Positions 1 to 11,104 of a stretch of 64,000 nt of DNA are shown piece after piece. The notes under the pieces are model-generated. The model was not told the origin of the DNA. It did not search any database and saw nothing but the letters and a program-made list of their open reading frames with translations. Each line of letters opens with the position of its first letter. The first letter of the stretch is position 1. This DNA comes from Xanthomonas rydalmerensis (lineage in GTDB: Bacteria; Pseudomonadota; Gammaproteobacteria; Xanthomonadales; Xanthomonadaceae): NCBI RefSeq assembly GCF_033170385.1, contig NZ_CP126170.1:3000001-3064000 (forward strand). The letters run 5' to 3'. Made by a program: the position numbers and the translations under genes.

Positions 1-2
1 AG

Positions 3-80
3 GACGCACCGCCGACCGGGCTGGAGGTCGAGGGCCATCCGGCGCACTGGCAGCCCCTGCGCGACGGCCTGGCGCGCTGA
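3..80 (+). CDS. C-terminal end of an unidentified protein (cut by window start)
   Basis: Frame 3 is open from the window edge to a TGA at 78-80 and encodes about 25 residues ending GLEVEGHPAHWQPLRDGLAR. It lies immediately before the convergent ABC ATPase gene. The fragment is too short to assign to a family, and its reality as a gene end is inferred from the absence of any other explanation for this edge. Confidence 0.35.
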   Translation, partial: DAPPTGLEVEGHPAHWQPLRDGLAR

Positions 81-110
81 GCGCGCGCCAACCGCCGTAC
101 TTGCCGTCGC

Positions 111-1235
<1,125 letters not shown>

Positions 1236-1365
1236 GGTGCGGTATCCGGTTTCCGGCAGTGAGGAACGGGCTGCCGCCGGTCCCTCCCGAAGGCAGTGCA
1301 TACGAATGCGGGTCGCATCGTGCCAGCGCGCAGGCAACAATGGATCGCGATGCGGTATTCTGCCA

Positions 1366-1379
1366 TGTAACCGTTTTCA
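1366..1379. promoter_or_regulatory. Putative LacI-family operator in the ugpC/zwf divergent gap
   Basis: TGTAACCGTTTTCA, in reverse TGAAAACGGTTACA, is a near palindrome with the central CG typical of LacI/GalR sites. It sits in the 405-bp gap between divergent ugpC and zwf, 131 bp before ugpC and 261 bp before zwf. On the minus strand CAGAAT, a weak -10 candidate for ugpC, follows closely. Near-identical sites lie at 15757 and 19951. The rest of this gap shows no gene; an AGGTGA ribosome-binding site for zwf is at 1627-1632. Confidence 0.7.
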
Positions 1380-1640
1380 CGGGGCAACATCGAGCCTGGG
1401 AGGGCACGCAATGCGATCCGCCAGCCGCCGATCCGGCGCGCCGTCGTTATCCGGCCTGCAGCACGCGGCATGGGAGAGGTATGCTCAGAGGTCTGGCAGT
1501 CGTATTCATCTCCTGGATCGTGCGTTCCCGTCTGGCGGCCTTTCCGCGTCACGCTTTCGCCCGAACCGGCCGGATACAGGCCGTTCCCGCCGTCCGCTTC
1601 CCCACGCCACGTCACTCCTAGCCCCCAGGTGATCGACACC

Positions 1641-3104
1641 ATGTCACCCGAAACCGAAACCCGGTCGATGCACGATACCTTCCTGTTGTTCGGCGCCACC
1701 GGCGATCTGGCCCAGCGCTATCTGTTCCCCTCGTTGCTGCGCATGCTCGACGACGGCTTCCTGCCGGAGGACTTCCGCATCCGCGCGCTGGCGCTGTCGC
1801 CGCACGACACCGCCAAGTTCCACGAACTCCTCAAGCCGCGCCTGCAGGCGGCGATGCCGCAGATCGGCGAATCGATCGTGCAGGCGCTGCTGGCGCGCAT
1901 CGACTACCGCTCGGTGGACCTGCGCGATGCCGAATCGGTGGCCGCCGCGGTGCGCGACCTGACCGCGCGCCGCTGCGTGAGCTATCTCGCGATCCCGCCG
2001 GGGCTGTACATCAGCACCTGCCAGGGCCTGGCCCTGGGCGGGGCGCTGGCCGCGCCGCACCGGCTGATGCTGGAGAAGCCGATCGGCCACGATTCGGACA
2101 GCGCCCGCGAAATCGTGCAGGCGATCGGCGCGCTGATCGACGAGGACCGCGTATTCCGCCTTGACCACTACCTGGGCAAGGCCGCGGTGCAGAACCTGAT
2201 CGCGCTGCGTTTCGGCAACACGCTGCTGGAAGCGGTGTGGAACCGCACCTACATCGAGTCGGTGGACATCCTGGTCGCCGAGAGCGAGGGCGTGGACGGC
2301 CGTGACGCCTACTACGCGCGTTCCGGCGCGCTGCGCGACATGGTGCAGAGCCATATCCTGCAGTTGCTGTGCCTGGTGGCGATGGAGCCGCCGGCGTCGT
2401 TGGAAGCCGACCGTATCCGCGACGAGAAGGTCAAGGTGCTGCGTGCGCTGCGTCCGCTGAGCGCAGAGCATGCCGCCCGCGACAGCGTGCGCGGGCGCTA
2501 CACCGCCGGCACCATCAACGGCCAGCCGGCGCAGGCCTACCAGCCGCCGGAAGGCAGCGACGTGGAAACCTTCGCCGCGGTCACCGCCTACATCGACAAC
2601 TGGCGCTGGGCCGGGGTGCCGTTCCGGCTGTGCACCGGCAAGCGCCTGGCCGAGCGCTCCACCCGCGTGGTGGTCACGCTCAAGCCGGTCACCCACTGGC
2701 TGTTCGAGCGCCCGGCCGCGCAGCAGGCGGCGCCGAACCGGCTGACCTTCCAGCTGCAGCCGCAGGAGAACATCGAACTGGGGCTGATGAGCAGCCTGGC
2801 CGGTCCGGAATGGGGCGCGCTGGAACTGCAGCCGCTGGAACTGGAACTGTCGGTGCCCACCGGCCTGCACCGGCGCATCGCCTACGAGCGGCTGATGCTC
2901 GACGCGCTCAACGGCAACCACGCGCTGTTCGTGCGCGACGACGAGGTGCGTGCCGCCTGGGCCTGGATCGACAGCGTCAGCGCCGCCTGGGCGCAGGCGC
3001 AACTGCCGCTGCTGCCCTACCCGGCCGGCAGTTGGGGGCCGGAGGAAGCGCAGGCCTACGTGTCCTGCGACCAGTCCGGCGCCGCGCCGCGGGGCACGCC
3101 GTGA
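1641..3104 (+). CDS. zwf: Glucose-6-phosphate 1-dehydrogenase
   Basis: Oxidises glucose-6-phosphate to 6-phosphogluconolactone with NAD(P)+, the first step of the Entner-Doudoroff and oxidative pentose phosphate routes. The 487-residue product has the N-terminal dinucleotide motif GATGDLA at 18-24, the substrate motif MLEKPIGHD, and the active-site block RLDHYLGK at 173-180 with the general-base region further on. Length fits the family (~475-495). The start at MSPETETR has an AGGTGA eight bases upstream; MHDTF at 1668 is an alternative. It leads a five-gene set zwf-glk-pgl-edd-eda, and its TGA overlaps the GTG start of glk. Confidence 0.95.
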   Translation: MSPETETRSMHDTFLLFGATGDLAQRYLFPSLLRMLDDGFLPEDFRIRALALSPHDTAKFHELLKPRLQAAMPQIGESIVQALLARIDYRSVDLRDAESVAAAVRDLTARRCVSYLAIPPGLYISTCQGLALGGALAAPHRLMLEKPIGHDSDSAREIVQAIGALIDEDRVFRLDHYLGKAAVQNLIALRFGNTLLEAVWNRTYIESVDILVAESEGVDGRDAYYARSGALRDMVQSHILQLLCLVAMEPPASLEADRIRDEKVKVLRALRPLSAEHAARDSVRGRYTAGTINGQPAQAYQPPEGSDVETFAAVTAYIDNWRWAGVPFRLCTGKRLAERSTRVVVTLKPVTHWLFERPAAQQAAPNRLTFQLQPQENIELGLMSSLAGPEWGALELQPLELELSVPTGLHRRIAYERLMLDALNGNHALFVRDDEVRAAWAWIDSVSAAWAQAQLPLLPYPAGSWGPEEAQAYVSCDQSGAAPRGTP

Positions 3105-4108
3105 GCGCGCCGCAACGCCCGGTGCTGGTGGCCGACATCGGCGGCACCAATGCCCGTTTCGCCCTCGCCGATCTCGACGCCTCGGTGCCGCTGCTCGACG
3201 ACAGCACCCAGACCTACTCGGTGGTGGAGTTCCCGTCGCTGGGCGACGCCGCCCGGCACTACCTGGAACAGACCGGGGTGGACGCGCGCAGCGGCACCTT
3301 CGCGGTCGCCGGCCGCGTCGACGGCGACGAGGCGCGCATCACCAACCATCCGTGGGTGATCTCGCGGGCGCGCACCCGCGCCATGCTCGGCTTCGACGAA
3401 CTGCACCTGATCAACGACTTCGCCGCGCAGGCGATGGCGATCAGCCTGCTGCGGCCGCAGGACGTGGTCCAGGTCGGCGGCGCCAGTTGGACGCCGTCGC
3501 CGATCGAGGTGCCGCGGAACTACGGCGTGATCGGCCCCGGCACCGGCCTGGGCGTGGGGGGCCTGCTGGTGCGCGGCGGGCGCTGCTTCCCGCTGGAAAC
3601 CGAGGGTGGTCACGTCAGCTTCCCGCCGGGCACGCCGGAGGAGATCCGCATCCTGGAACTGCTCTCGCAGCAGTTCGGCCGCGTTTCCAACGAGCGCCTG
3701 ATCTGCGGCCCGGGCCTGGTCAACATCCACCGCGCGCTGAGCGAGATCGCCGGCGACGACCCGGGCCCGCTGCAGCCGGAAGACATCACCGCGCGCGCCG
3801 CGCAGGGCGACTACCGGGCGATGCGCACGGTGGACGTGTTCTGCGCTGTGTTCGGCGCCATCGCCGGCGACCTGGTGCTGATGCAGGGCGCCTGGGACGG
3901 CGTGTTCCTGACCGGCGGGCTGGTGCCGAAGATGCTCGACGCGATCCAGCATTCCGGGTTCCGCCAGCGCTTCGAGCACAAGGGCCGGTTTTCGTCGATC
4001 ATGGCGCGGGTGCCGTCGCTGGCGGTGACCCATCCCCGTCCCGGCCTGCTCGGCGCCGCTGCCTACGCGGTGGACGCCGCGCGGCAATCCCCAGGAGCCA
4101 TTGCATGA
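3101..4108 (+). CDS. glk: Glucokinase (Glk family)
   Basis: Phosphorylates cytoplasmic glucose with ATP, feeding Zwf. The 335-residue product starts at a GTG that overlaps the zwf stop (GTGA). It has the ATP-binding phosphate-1 motif LVADIGGTNARF near residues 9-20, LINDFAAQAMA with the catalytic Asp, and the glucose/ATP block GPGTGLGVGGLL followed by ETEGGHVSFPP. This is the bacterial Glk (PF02685) type rather than a ROK kinase. Its place in the operon implies that imported sugar is released as free glucose in the cell before entering the pathway. Confidence 0.94.
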   Translation: MSAPQRPVLVADIGGTNARFALADLDASVPLLDDSTQTYSVVEFPSLGDAARHYLEQTGVDARSGTFAVAGRVDGDEARITNHPWVISRARTRAMLGFDELHLINDFAAQAMAISLLRPQDVVQVGGASWTPSPIEVPRNYGVIGPGTGLGVGGLLVRGGRCFPLETEGGHVSFPPGTPEEIRILELLSQQFGRVSNERLICGPGLVNIHRALSEIAGDDPGPLQPEDITARAAQGDYRAMRTVDVFCAVFGAIAGDLVLMQGAWDGVFLTGGLVPKMLDAIQHSGFRQRFEHKGRFSSIMARVPSLAVTHPRPGLLGAAAYAVDAARQSPGAIA

Positions 4109-4824
4109 GCCCCACGCTGTCCGACCGCATCACGCTGATCCGCTACGACGATCCGGATGAATGGATCGACGCGGCGGCGGCCGAGATCGGCACCGCGCTG
4201 CGCGAGGAGATCCAGCGCCGCGGCGGCGCGCGCCTGCTGCTGTCCGGCGGTACCACCCCGGCGCCGGTGTACCAGGCGCTGGCCGAGCTGCCGCTGGACT
4301 GGTCCAAGCTGGAGGTCGGCCTGGTCGACGAGCGCTGGCTGTCGCCGCAGGACAGCGACAGCAATGCCTACCTGATCCGGCACAGCCTGCTGGATCGCAC
4401 CGAGGACGCGCGGTTCGAGCCGCTGGTGCGGGTCGGCAAGCCGCTGCAGGACTGCGTGCACGCGGCCAACCTGCATGCGCAGCACGCCCCGGCCGCATGC
4501 ATGGCGGTGCTGGGCATGGGCGGCGACGGCCACACCGCCTCGCTGTTCCCCGGCGCCACCGATTTGAACAAGGCCCTGACCAACCCGCTGCCCTACGCCG
4601 CGCTCGACGCCACCGGCTGCCCCGGCGCCAATACCTGGCCGCTGCGCATCACCCTGACTCCGGCCGGCCTGGCGCCGATCGGCCAGCGCATGCTGCTGTT
4701 GCGCGGCAAGCAGAAGCTGGAGGTGCTGGAACGTGCGCTGGCCGGCACCGATCCGCACGAGTATCCGATTCGCGTCGCCTTCGATACGCCCGGTGCGCGC
4801 CTGCGCGTGCATTGGTGCGAGTGA
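4105..4824 (+). CDS. pgl: 6-phosphogluconolactonase (DevB/SOL type)
   Basis: Hydrolyses 6-phosphogluconolactone to 6-phosphogluconate. The 239-residue protein shows LLSGGTTPAPVYQAL near 45-60, VGLVDERWL, and MGGDGHTASLFPGA, which are hallmarks of the DevB-type lactonase and its glucosamine-6-phosphate isomerase relatives. The start overlaps the glk stop (ATGA), so translation is coupled. Length fits the family (230-240). Confidence 0.93.
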   Translation: MSPTLSDRITLIRYDDPDEWIDAAAAEIGTALREEIQRRGGARLLLSGGTTPAPVYQALAELPLDWSKLEVGLVDERWLSPQDSDSNAYLIRHSLLDRTEDARFEPLVRVGKPLQDCVHAANLHAQHAPAACMAVLGMGGDGHTASLFPGATDLNKALTNPLPYAALDATGCPGANTWPLRITLTPAGLAPIGQRMLLLRGKQKLEVLERALAGTDPHEYPIRVAFDTPGARLRVHWCE

Positions 4825-4828
4825 GGCC

Positions 4829-4919
4829 GGGAGTGGAGAGTCGGGATTGGGGATTGGCAACGGCCGCGTGCTGACGCATCCCCGCTCTCCCGAGTCCCCA
4901 TTCCCGAGTCCCGATTCGC
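4829..4919. repeat. Facing pair of GGGATTGGGGATT-type repeats
   Basis: Left arm at 4829-4857 reads GGAGTGGAGAGTCGGGATTG and on; the right arm at 4881-4919 carries the complementary CCCGAGTCCCCATTCCCGAG type. Together they occupy the pgl-edd gap and could fold into an imperfect hairpin in the transcript. Arms of this type also pair at 7627/7727, 32629/32784 and 54492/54651. Confidence 0.7.
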
Positions 4920-4953
4920 GACGCCCCCCCACACTTCATAGCCATTTCCGCCA

Positions 4954-6870
4954 ATGAGCCTGCATCCGACCCTCCACGCGATCACCGAACGCATCCGCCA
5001 GCGCAGTGCGCCGTCGCGGCGCGCCTATCTGGCCGGCATCGACGCCGCGTTGCGCGACGGCCCGTTCCGCAGCCGCCTGAGCTGCGGCAACCTCGCCCAC
5101 GGCTTCGCCGCCTGCGGCCCCACCGACAAGAGCCGGCTGGAAGGCGGGATCACTCCCAACCTCGGCATCATCACCGCCTATAACGACATGCTCTCGGCGC
5201 ACCAGCCGTTCGAGCACTACCCGGAGATCATCCGCAACACCGCGCGCGCGCTCGGCGCCACCGCGCAGGTGGCCGGGGGCGTGCCGGCGATGTGCGACGG
5301 CGTGACCCAGGGCCGGCCGGGCATGGAACTGTCGCTGTTCTCGCGCGACGTGATCGCCCAGGCCACCGCCATCGGCCTCAGCCACGACATGTTCGACACC
5401 AGCCTGTACCTGGGCGTGTGCGACAAGATCGTGCCCGGCCTGCTGATCGGCGCGCTGGCCTTCGGCCACCTGCCGGCGGTGTTCGTGCCGGCCGGGCCGA
5501 TGACGCCGGGCATCCCCAACAAGCAGAAGGCGGAAGTGCGCGAGCGCTACGCCGCCGGCCAGGCCACCCGCGAGGAGTTGCTGGCCGCCGAATCGGCGTC
5601 CTACCACGCCCCCGGCACCTGTACCTTCTACGGCACCGCCAACTCCAACCAGGTGCTGCTGGAAGCGATGGGCGTGCAGTTGCCCGGCGCCTCCTTCGTC
5701 AACCCCGGCACCCCGCTGCGCGACGCGCTGACCCAGCAGGCGACCGAGCGCGCGCTGCGCATCACCGCCCTGGGCAGCGACTTCCGCCCGCTGGGCCGGC
5801 TGATCGACGAGCGCGCCATCGTCAACGCCGTGGTCGCGCTGATGGCCACCGGCGGCTCCACCAACCACACCATCCACTGGCTGGCGGTGGCGCGCGCGGC
5901 TGGCATCGTGCTGACCTGGGACGACCTGGACGCGCTGTCGCAGCTGGTGCCGCTGCTGGCGCGGGTGTATCCGAACGGCGAGGCCGACGTGAACCACTTC
6001 GCCGCCGCCGGCGGCATCGGCTTCGTGTTCCGCGAGCTGATGGACGCCGGGCTGATGCACGACGACCTGGCCACCATCGTGCCCGGCGGCATGCGCGCCT
6101 ACGGCGACGAGCCGTGCGTGCAGGACGGCAAGCTGGCCTACGTGCCGAGTCCGGCCAAGAGCGCCGACGAGGCGGTGGTGCGTCCGGCATCCAACCCGTT
6201 CGAGGCGCAGGGCGGCCTGCGCCTGCTGCGCGGCAACCTCGGCCGCTCGCTGATCAAGCTGTCGGCGGTGAAGCCGCAGTTCCGCAGCATCGAAGCGCCG
6301 GCCGTGGTGATCGACGCGCCGCAGGCGCTGAACAAGCTGCATGCCGCCGGCGCGCTGCCGCACGACTTCGTGGTGGTGCTGCGCTACCAGGGCCCGCAGG
6401 CCAACGGCATGCCGGAGCTGCATTCGCTGGCGCCGCTGCTGGGCCTGCTGCAGAACCAGGGCCGGCGCGTGGCGCTGGTCACCGACGGGCGCCTGTCCGG
6501 CGCCTCCGGCAAGTTCCCCGCGGCCATCCACGTGACCCCGGAAGCGGCGCGAGGCGGCCCGCTGGCACGCGTGCGCGAAGGCGACATCGTGCGCCTGGAC
6601 GGCGAAGCCGGCACCCTGGAAGTGCTGGTGGACGCCGCCGAGTGGGCGGCACGGCCGCTGGCGCCGAACACCGCGCCGGCCGCGCACGACATGGGTCGCA
6701 ACCTGTTCGGGCTCAACCGCCGCATGGTCGGCCCCGCCGACCAGGGCGCGCTGTCGATCTCCTGCGGCCCGCCGGCCGCCGATGGCGACCTGTGGAACTA
6801 CGACGCCGAGTACGACCTGGGCCGCGATGCCGAGGCCGCCGCCGCGCCGCACGAATCCAAGGACGCCTGA
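4954..6870 (+). CDS. edd: Phosphogluconate dehydratase
   Basis: Dehydrates 6-phosphogluconate to 2-keto-3-deoxy-6-phosphogluconate, the committed step of the Entner-Doudoroff pathway. The 638-residue product belongs to the IlvD/Edd family of iron-sulfur dehydratases: [20 protein letters not shown] near 108-128, [12 protein letters not shown] with a cluster Cys, and [19 protein letters not shown] toward the C terminus, the family's C-terminal signature. It is slightly longer than E. coli Edd (603). A repeat-filled 129-bp gap separates it from pgl; eda follows after 78 bp. Confidence 0.95.
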   Translation: MSLHPTLHAITERIRQRSAPSRRAYLAGIDAALRDGPFRSRLSCGNLAHGFAACGPTDKSRLEGGITPNLGIITAYNDMLSAHQPFEHYPEIIRNTARALGATAQVAGGVPAMCDGVTQGRPGMELSLFSRDVIAQATAIGLSHDMFDTSLYLGVCDKIVPGLLIGALAFGHLPAVFVPAGPMTPGIPNKQKAEVRERYAAGQATREELLAAESASYHAPGTCTFYGTANSNQVLLEAMGVQLPGASFVNPGTPLRDALTQQATERALRITALGSDFRPLGRLIDERAIVNAVVALMATGGSTNHTIHWLAVARAAGIVLTWDDLDALSQLVPLLARVYPNGEADVNHFAAAGGIGFVFRELMDAGLMHDDLATIVPGGMRAYGDEPCVQDGKLAYVPSPAKSADEAVVRPASNPFEAQGGLRLLRGNLGRSLIKLSAVKPQFRSIEAPAVVIDAPQALNKLHAAGALPHDFVVVLRYQGPQANGMPELHSLAPLLGLLQNQGRRVALVTDGRLSGASGKFPAAIHVTPEAARGGPLARVREGDIVRLDGEAGTLEVLVDAAEWAARPLAPNTAPAAHDMGRNLFGLNRRMVGPADQGALSISCGPPAADGDLWNYDAEYDLGRDAEAAAAPHESKDA

Positions 6871-6948
6871 CCGGCGGCGCTACCGCGCGCCCCACCCTGC
6901 CCCGCCCGTACGCGGCCGGGGCCTTGCCCCCTCGCAACCGAGACGCTT

Positions 6949-7602
6949 ATGACCATCGCCGAACACCAGACCAAGGCCGAGCAGCTGCTGCGCGCGGCCG
7001 GCATCCTGCCCGTCGTCACCGTCCACAGCCTGGAAGAGGCGCGCCGCGTGTCGGCCGCGTTGCTCGAAGGCGGCCTGCCGGCGATCGAACTGACCCTGCG
7101 CACGCCGGTGGCGATGGAAGCGCTGGCGATGCTCAAGCGCGAGCTGCCGGACATCGTGATCGGCGCCGGCACCGTGCTCAACGCCACCCAGCTGCAGCAG
7201 TCGATCGACGCCGGCGCCGACTTCATCGTCACCCCAGGCACCACCCCGACCCTGGCCGACGCCCTGGCGCAGGCGCCGCTGCCGGTGGTGCCGGGCGCGG
7301 CCACTCCGAGCGAACTGCTGGCGCTGATGGAGCGCGGCTTCCGCGTGTGCAAGCTGTTCCCCGCCTCCGCGGTCGGCGGCCTGGCGATGCTCAAGGGCCT
7401 GGCCGGGCCCCTGGCCGAGCTCAAGCTGTGCCCCACCGGCGGCATCGGCGAAAGCACCGCCGCCGAGTACCTGGCGCAGCCCAACGTGGTCTGCATCGGC
7501 GGCTCGTGGATGGTGCCCAAGGACTGGCTGGCCGACGGCGCCTGGGACAAGGTGCGGGAGAGTTCGGCGAAGGCGGCGGCGATCGTGGCGGCGGCGCGGT
7601 AG
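6949..7602 (+). CDS. eda: KDPG aldolase (2-dehydro-3-deoxy-phosphogluconate aldolase)
   Basis: Cleaves KDPG to pyruvate and glyceraldehyde-3-phosphate, completing the Entner-Doudoroff route. The 217-residue class I aldolase has the catalytic Glu in AIELTLRT near 45, the phosphate-binding stretch GAGTVLN, VTPGTTP, and the Schiff-base Lys in RVCKLFPAS near 140, followed by KLCPTGGI. Length matches the family (210-220). It ends the operon, before a bidirectional terminator at 7682. Confidence 0.95.
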   Translation: MTIAEHQTKAEQLLRAAGILPVVTVHSLEEARRVSAALLEGGLPAIELTLRTPVAMEALAMLKRELPDIVIGAGTVLNATQLQQSIDAGADFIVTPGTTPTLADALAQAPLPVVPGAATPSELLALMERGFRVCKLFPASAVGGLAMLKGLAGPLAELKLCPTGGIGESTAAEYLAQPNVVCIGGSWMVPKDWLADGAWDKVRESSAKAAAIVAAAR

Positions 7603-7626
7603 CGCCGCGGCCGCGGCCGCGGCCGC

Positions 7627-7757
7627 CGGGATTGGGCATTCGGGATTGGGGATTCGCAAAAGCAGCTCCACCCAGCACCTCAAAAAAAAGCGCCGGCATG
7701 CCAGCGCTTTTTTTGCTTTAGCTGTTACGAATCCCCAATCCCGACTCCCGAATCCCA
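7627..7757. repeat. Facing GGGATTCGGGATTGG repeat pair flanking a terminator
   Basis: Left arm 7627-7656 contains CGGGATTGGGGATTCGCAAA; right arm 7727-7757 contains the inverse (ACGAATCCCCAATCCCGACT). The arms lie symmetrically around the bidirectional terminator between eda and the convergent glycosidase gene, so the whole 131 bp forms a large nested inverted repeat. Confidence 0.75.
7682..7714. terminator. Bidirectional rho-independent terminator
   Basis: Eight A, then a stem AGCGC.GGC with loop AT and the complementary GCC.GCGCT, then seven T. The A and T tracts extend the stem, so it can end both eda (plus) and the glycosidase operon (minus). Confidence 0.85.
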
Positions 7758-7760
7758 GCC

Positions 7761-10700
7761 TCACCGCATCTCGATCTGCACATCCGCCGGCAACGCATGG
7801 ATGCGCAGTTCGCCGTGCTCCCACTGCGCCGCTTCGCCATTGACCACGGTGCGGCCCGGTTCGCCCGGGTACGGCCACGGCAGCACCAGGCCGCCGCTGG
7901 GCATGCGCAGGCCCTCGGGGATGTTCAGCAGCAAGCGGTTCTTCTGCCGGCGCAGCTGGTAGCTCAGCGGCCCCTGCGGGGTGCGCAACTGCTCGATCGC
8001 CACGCCCTTGCCGTCGAGCCAGTCGGCCGGAATGCCGGCGGCCAGCACCAGGCTGTCGTCGACGTCGCGGGCGTAGGCGAACATGTCCAGCACCGAGCGC
8101 ACGAAGTCGGACGCGACCCAGGCATGCGGCAGGTCGCCGAGGAAGAACGGCTTGCGCGGCGTGCGCGAGACCACCTCGGCCCACTGGTTCCAGGGCTGTG
8201 GGGCGCGGTCCTTGAAGAAGAACTGCGTCGCCTCCCAGGCGCGCTCGCGCCAGCCCAGGCGGACGAACGCGGACACGTTGCGCCACTCGTATGGGGTGTA
8301 GTCCTTCCACTCGCGAGTGCCGTCGCGGCGGCCGACGAACTCGCTCCAGTAGCGCTCGAAGGTGTTGTCGAGCAGGGCCTGCGGCAGCCGGCCCTGTTCG
8401 CCGCCCGGTGCCAGCGCGATGGTGGTCGAGGTCGGATCGAAATCGCCCAGTTCCGCCGAGCCCGGCAGGAAGTTGATGTGGTGTTGCTGGGTGGCCGCGT
8501 CCAGCGAGGCGTACAGGTCCTGGCGGAACTGATCGCGCGAGGCGGCGAAGCGCGCGGCATCGTCGATGCGGCCCAGTTCGGCGGCGATGCTCACCGCGTC
8601 CTTGTAGCCGCGCAGCGCCCAGAAGTTGTCCCAGTACGAATGCATCGGCTTGGCCGAATAGCCCTCGTGGCTGATCGACACCGGCATCATCCCGTAGAAA
8701 GCCGCGTTGCGCGCGTGGTTCTCGTCGGTGCGCTCGCTCAGCCGCAACTGCTCCATGTAGGTGTAGGCGCCGAGCACGTGCGGCCACATCTGCTCCAGGA
8801 AGGCGCGGTCACCGCTGTAGCGGTAGTAGTCGGCGACGCTGTAGATCAGTTCGCCGTGGCTGTCGTTCTCCGGCACCGGGTCGCTGCCGCGGTCGTCCAC
8901 GCAGCACGGCACCATGCCGTTGGCGAACTGGTAGGGCGCGTACCACTCCACGTACTCGCGGACCACGTCGGCGCGGCCCAGCCGCAGCAGGCCTTCGGAA
9001 ATCATCGCGCCGTCGCGGATCCAGCTGCGCGAGTACGAGCGCGTGCCCGGCTGCAGGCGCGGCCCGATCCGCGAGATCAGCATGTGCGCCAGCGCGGTGC
9101 GCAGCGTGTCGGCGACCGCCTTGCCCTGCGCCGGCACGCGCAGCTGCACGCGGTCCAGCTTCTCGTGCCACTGCGCGGCGACCTGCTGCTGCGCGCGTGC
9201 GGCATCGAAGCCCGCCGGCAGCGCGGCGTTGCCGGTCTGCGGAATCACCAGCGCCACCTCGCGCACCTCGCCCGGGGCCAGGCGCCCGCGATACAGCAGT
9301 GCGCCGGAGGCCAACCCGTCGGGATCCTGCGCCTGCTGCGGCAGGCCGCTGGCGTCGGTGCTCAGCCGTTCGACGTCGATGCCGGCGTCGAATGCAGTGG
9401 CATAGGCCGCATCCGGCTTCTGCACCGCGAACACACGCGGCTGGCCGTTGACCTGCACCTGCGTGCCGGCGATCGCCAGCGAACGGATCTGGCTGACGCC
9501 GCCGACGGTATTGAGGAACTGGCTGGGCGGATTCACCTGGAACGGACGCACCGCCAGCGCCAGGGTGTAGTCGTGCGGCTGCTTGCTCGGATTGCTGAGC
9601 CGGTAGCGCGCCACCAGTTGCGCCTGCTCCGGCTCGCCCTGCACGAAGGCGGTCACGCGCAGCGCGGCGTTGTCGTGGGTCCAGTCCACGCTGGGAATCG
9701 GCAGGTAGTCGTCCTGCAGGCTCTGCGCCGTCTTGACGTCGGCCCAGCTCAGGCGCTTGCCGTCCAGCAACAGGAACGGCTCGATGCTGAAGCCGCCCTT
9801 GCCCACCTCGATCGCGCCATCCTCGCCGACCAAGCCCTGTTCGCGGCCGCCGTCCAGGCCGACGATGGTCCAGTACGGCTGCTCGCCGCTGAAGCCGCGC
9901 GGGAACCAGCCGCGGGTCGATTGTGCCGCCACCGACTTGATGAAGTCGTTCTGGGTCGCGGCGAAGGCCAGCGGCTGCAGCGCGATATCGGCGATGCCGT
10001 AACGGAAGCTGGGGCCGTCCTGCAGGTCGAAGCGCACATAGCGTGCCTCGGTGTCCGGCAGCGCCAGCCAGTCGGTGCCGCCGTTGCCGGCGGTCACCTG
10101 GCGCAACTCGCGCCAGCTGCGTCCGTCGGCCGAGCCCTGCACCGTGTAGCGCGAGGCGTACACGCCCGGCGCCCACTGCACCTTGGCGCCGCCGAACTCG
10201 CGCACCTTGCCCAGGTCCAGCATGATCGTCTGGTTCTTGGCGTTGCCGCTGTACCAGACCGTGTCCGGCTTGCCGTCGGCGATGCGCTGCTCCAGCGCCG
10301 GCGCGGTATCGGTGTTGACCTTGACCGTCAGCGGCGAGGTGTCCTGCGGCGGCAGCGGGGTCAGGGTCAGCTGGTCGAAGCACACCGTGCCGGCGCCACC
10401 GACCTGGTTGTAGATGGTGAACTCGATCTGCGCGCTGCGGGTCAGTTCCTTCTCCGGGCTCGGCCCCCAGGCCTTGTCGATCTGCCGCTTCTTGAAGGTA
10501 ACCGTGCTCCATTGCGTGGGGAACGCATAGCGTGGCCGGTTGACCCACCACACGTTGTCGCCGCTGGCGTCGGCCAGCTTGAACTGCAGGTCGTTGCTCG
10601 GCGACTCGCCGCGCAGCTGGAACGCGAACTGGTAGTTGTCCGGGTAGTCGATCGGCACGCTGCGGCGGATCCCGGCGTAGCCGGACACGCCGTTGAAGTC

Positions 10701-10922
10701 GTAGTCCAGGCATAGCGCCTTGGCGCGGCCGCCGCTGGGCGCCTGCACCAGCCGGGTCGAGGCGGTGACCTGGTTGGAGACGACGATCTGCCACTTGTCC
10801 AGATCGTTGAAGCTGTCCAGCGTCACCGTGGAGGTCGGCGGCGCGGCGACGGCATGGGCGGCCGCCAGCCCCAGCATCGTCAGCATCGCGCGTGCGCACG
10901 TTATCGCCATCCCGTCCCTCAT
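7761..10922 (-). CDS. Secreted discoidin-domain protein with six-hairpin glycosidase-like domain
   Basis: Probably a periplasmic or exported carbohydrate-active enzyme. The 1053-residue product begins with a signal peptide ending near AHAVAAPP. A beta-jelly-roll resembling a carbohydrate-binding module follows (about 30-195), then a discoidin/F5-8 type C-like segment (about 200-320: TVWYSGNAKNQTIMLDLG... YVRFDLQD). After a linker beta-region, a C-terminal (alpha/alpha)6-barrel-like region carries YSRSWIRDGAMISEGLLRLG and SYWDNFWALRGYKDAV, typical of six-hairpin glycosidases. Exact GH family and linkage are not recognised. It is the last gene of the minus-strand sugar locus; a 163-bp REP-containing gap separates it from the permeases. 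MAITCARA at 10910 is an alternative start with AGGGA in front. Confidence 0.75.
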   Translation of the reverse strand: MRDGMAITCARAMLTMLGLAAAHAVAAPPTSTVTLDSFNDLDKWQIVVSNQVTASTRLVQAPSGGRAKALCLDYDFNGVSGYAGIRRSVPIDYPDNYQFAFQLRGESPSNDLQFKLADASGDNVWWVNRPRYAFPTQWSTVTFKKRQIDKAWGPSPEKELTRSAQIEFTIYNQVGGAGTVCFDQLTLTPLPPQDTSPLTVKVNTDTAPALEQRIADGKPDTVWYSGNAKNQTIMLDLGKVREFGGAKVQWAPGVYASRYTVQGSADGRSWRELRQVTAGNGGTDWLALPDTEARYVRFDLQDGPSFRYGIADIALQPLAFAATQNDFIKSVAAQSTRGWFPRGFSGEQPYWTIVGLDGGREQGLVGEDGAIEVGKGGFSIEPFLLLDGKRLSWADVKTAQSLQDDYLPIPSVDWTHDNAALRVTAFVQGEPEQAQLVARYRLSNPSKQPHDYTLALAVRPFQVNPPSQFLNTVGGVSQIRSLAIAGTQVQVNGQPRVFAVQKPDAAYATAFDAGIDVERLSTDASGLPQQAQDPDGLASGALLYRGRLAPGEVREVALVIPQTGNAALPAGFDAARAQQQVAAQWHEKLDRVQLRVPAQGKAVADTLRTALAHMLISRIGPRLQPGTRSYSRSWIRDGAMISEGLLRLGRADVVREYVEWYAPYQFANGMVPCCVDDRGSDPVPENDSHGELIYSVADYYRYSGDRAFLEQMWPHVLGAYTYMEQLRLSERTDENHARNAAFYGMMPVSISHEGYSAKPMHSYWDNFWALRGYKDAVSIAAELGRIDDAARFAASRDQFRQDLYASLDAATQQHHINFLPGSAELGDFDPTSTTIALAPGGEQGRLPQALLDNTFERYWSEFVGRRDGTREWKDYTPYEWRNVSAFVRLGWRERAWEATQFFFKDRAPQPWNQWAEVVSRTPRKPFFLGDLPHAWVASDFVRSVLDMFAYARDVDDSLVLAAGIPADWLDGKGVAIEQLRTPQGPLSYQLRRQKNRLLLNIPEGLRMPSGGLVLPWPYPGEPGRTVVNGEAAQWEHGELRIHALPADVQIEMR

Positions 10923-11011
10923 CGCCTTCCCCGTTGCTGTCGTGTCGTTGCGTGTCTGCTTGTATGCGAGGGCGTCCGCCCCCGGTGCCCCAGTGGCATT
11001 GCCCGTCTGCT

Positions 11012-11036
11012 GACGCGGCTGAAGCCGCTCCTACAT
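11012..11036 (-). repeat. REP element (GTAGGAGCGGCTTCAGCC type)
   Basis: On the minus strand TGTAGGAGCGGCTTCAGCCG occurs, with the internal GCGGCT/AGCCGC palindrome. It lies in the gap between the permease operon and the discoidin-domain gene. The exact copy family recurs at 27076, 27121, 37147 and 38601-38773. Confidence 0.8.
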
Positions 11037-11104
11037 CTGCGGCATGACCATCCATGGCCGGGCGTTCGGCGCAACGCGCGCCAGTGGCGCGCAAGCGTTG
11101 CGCC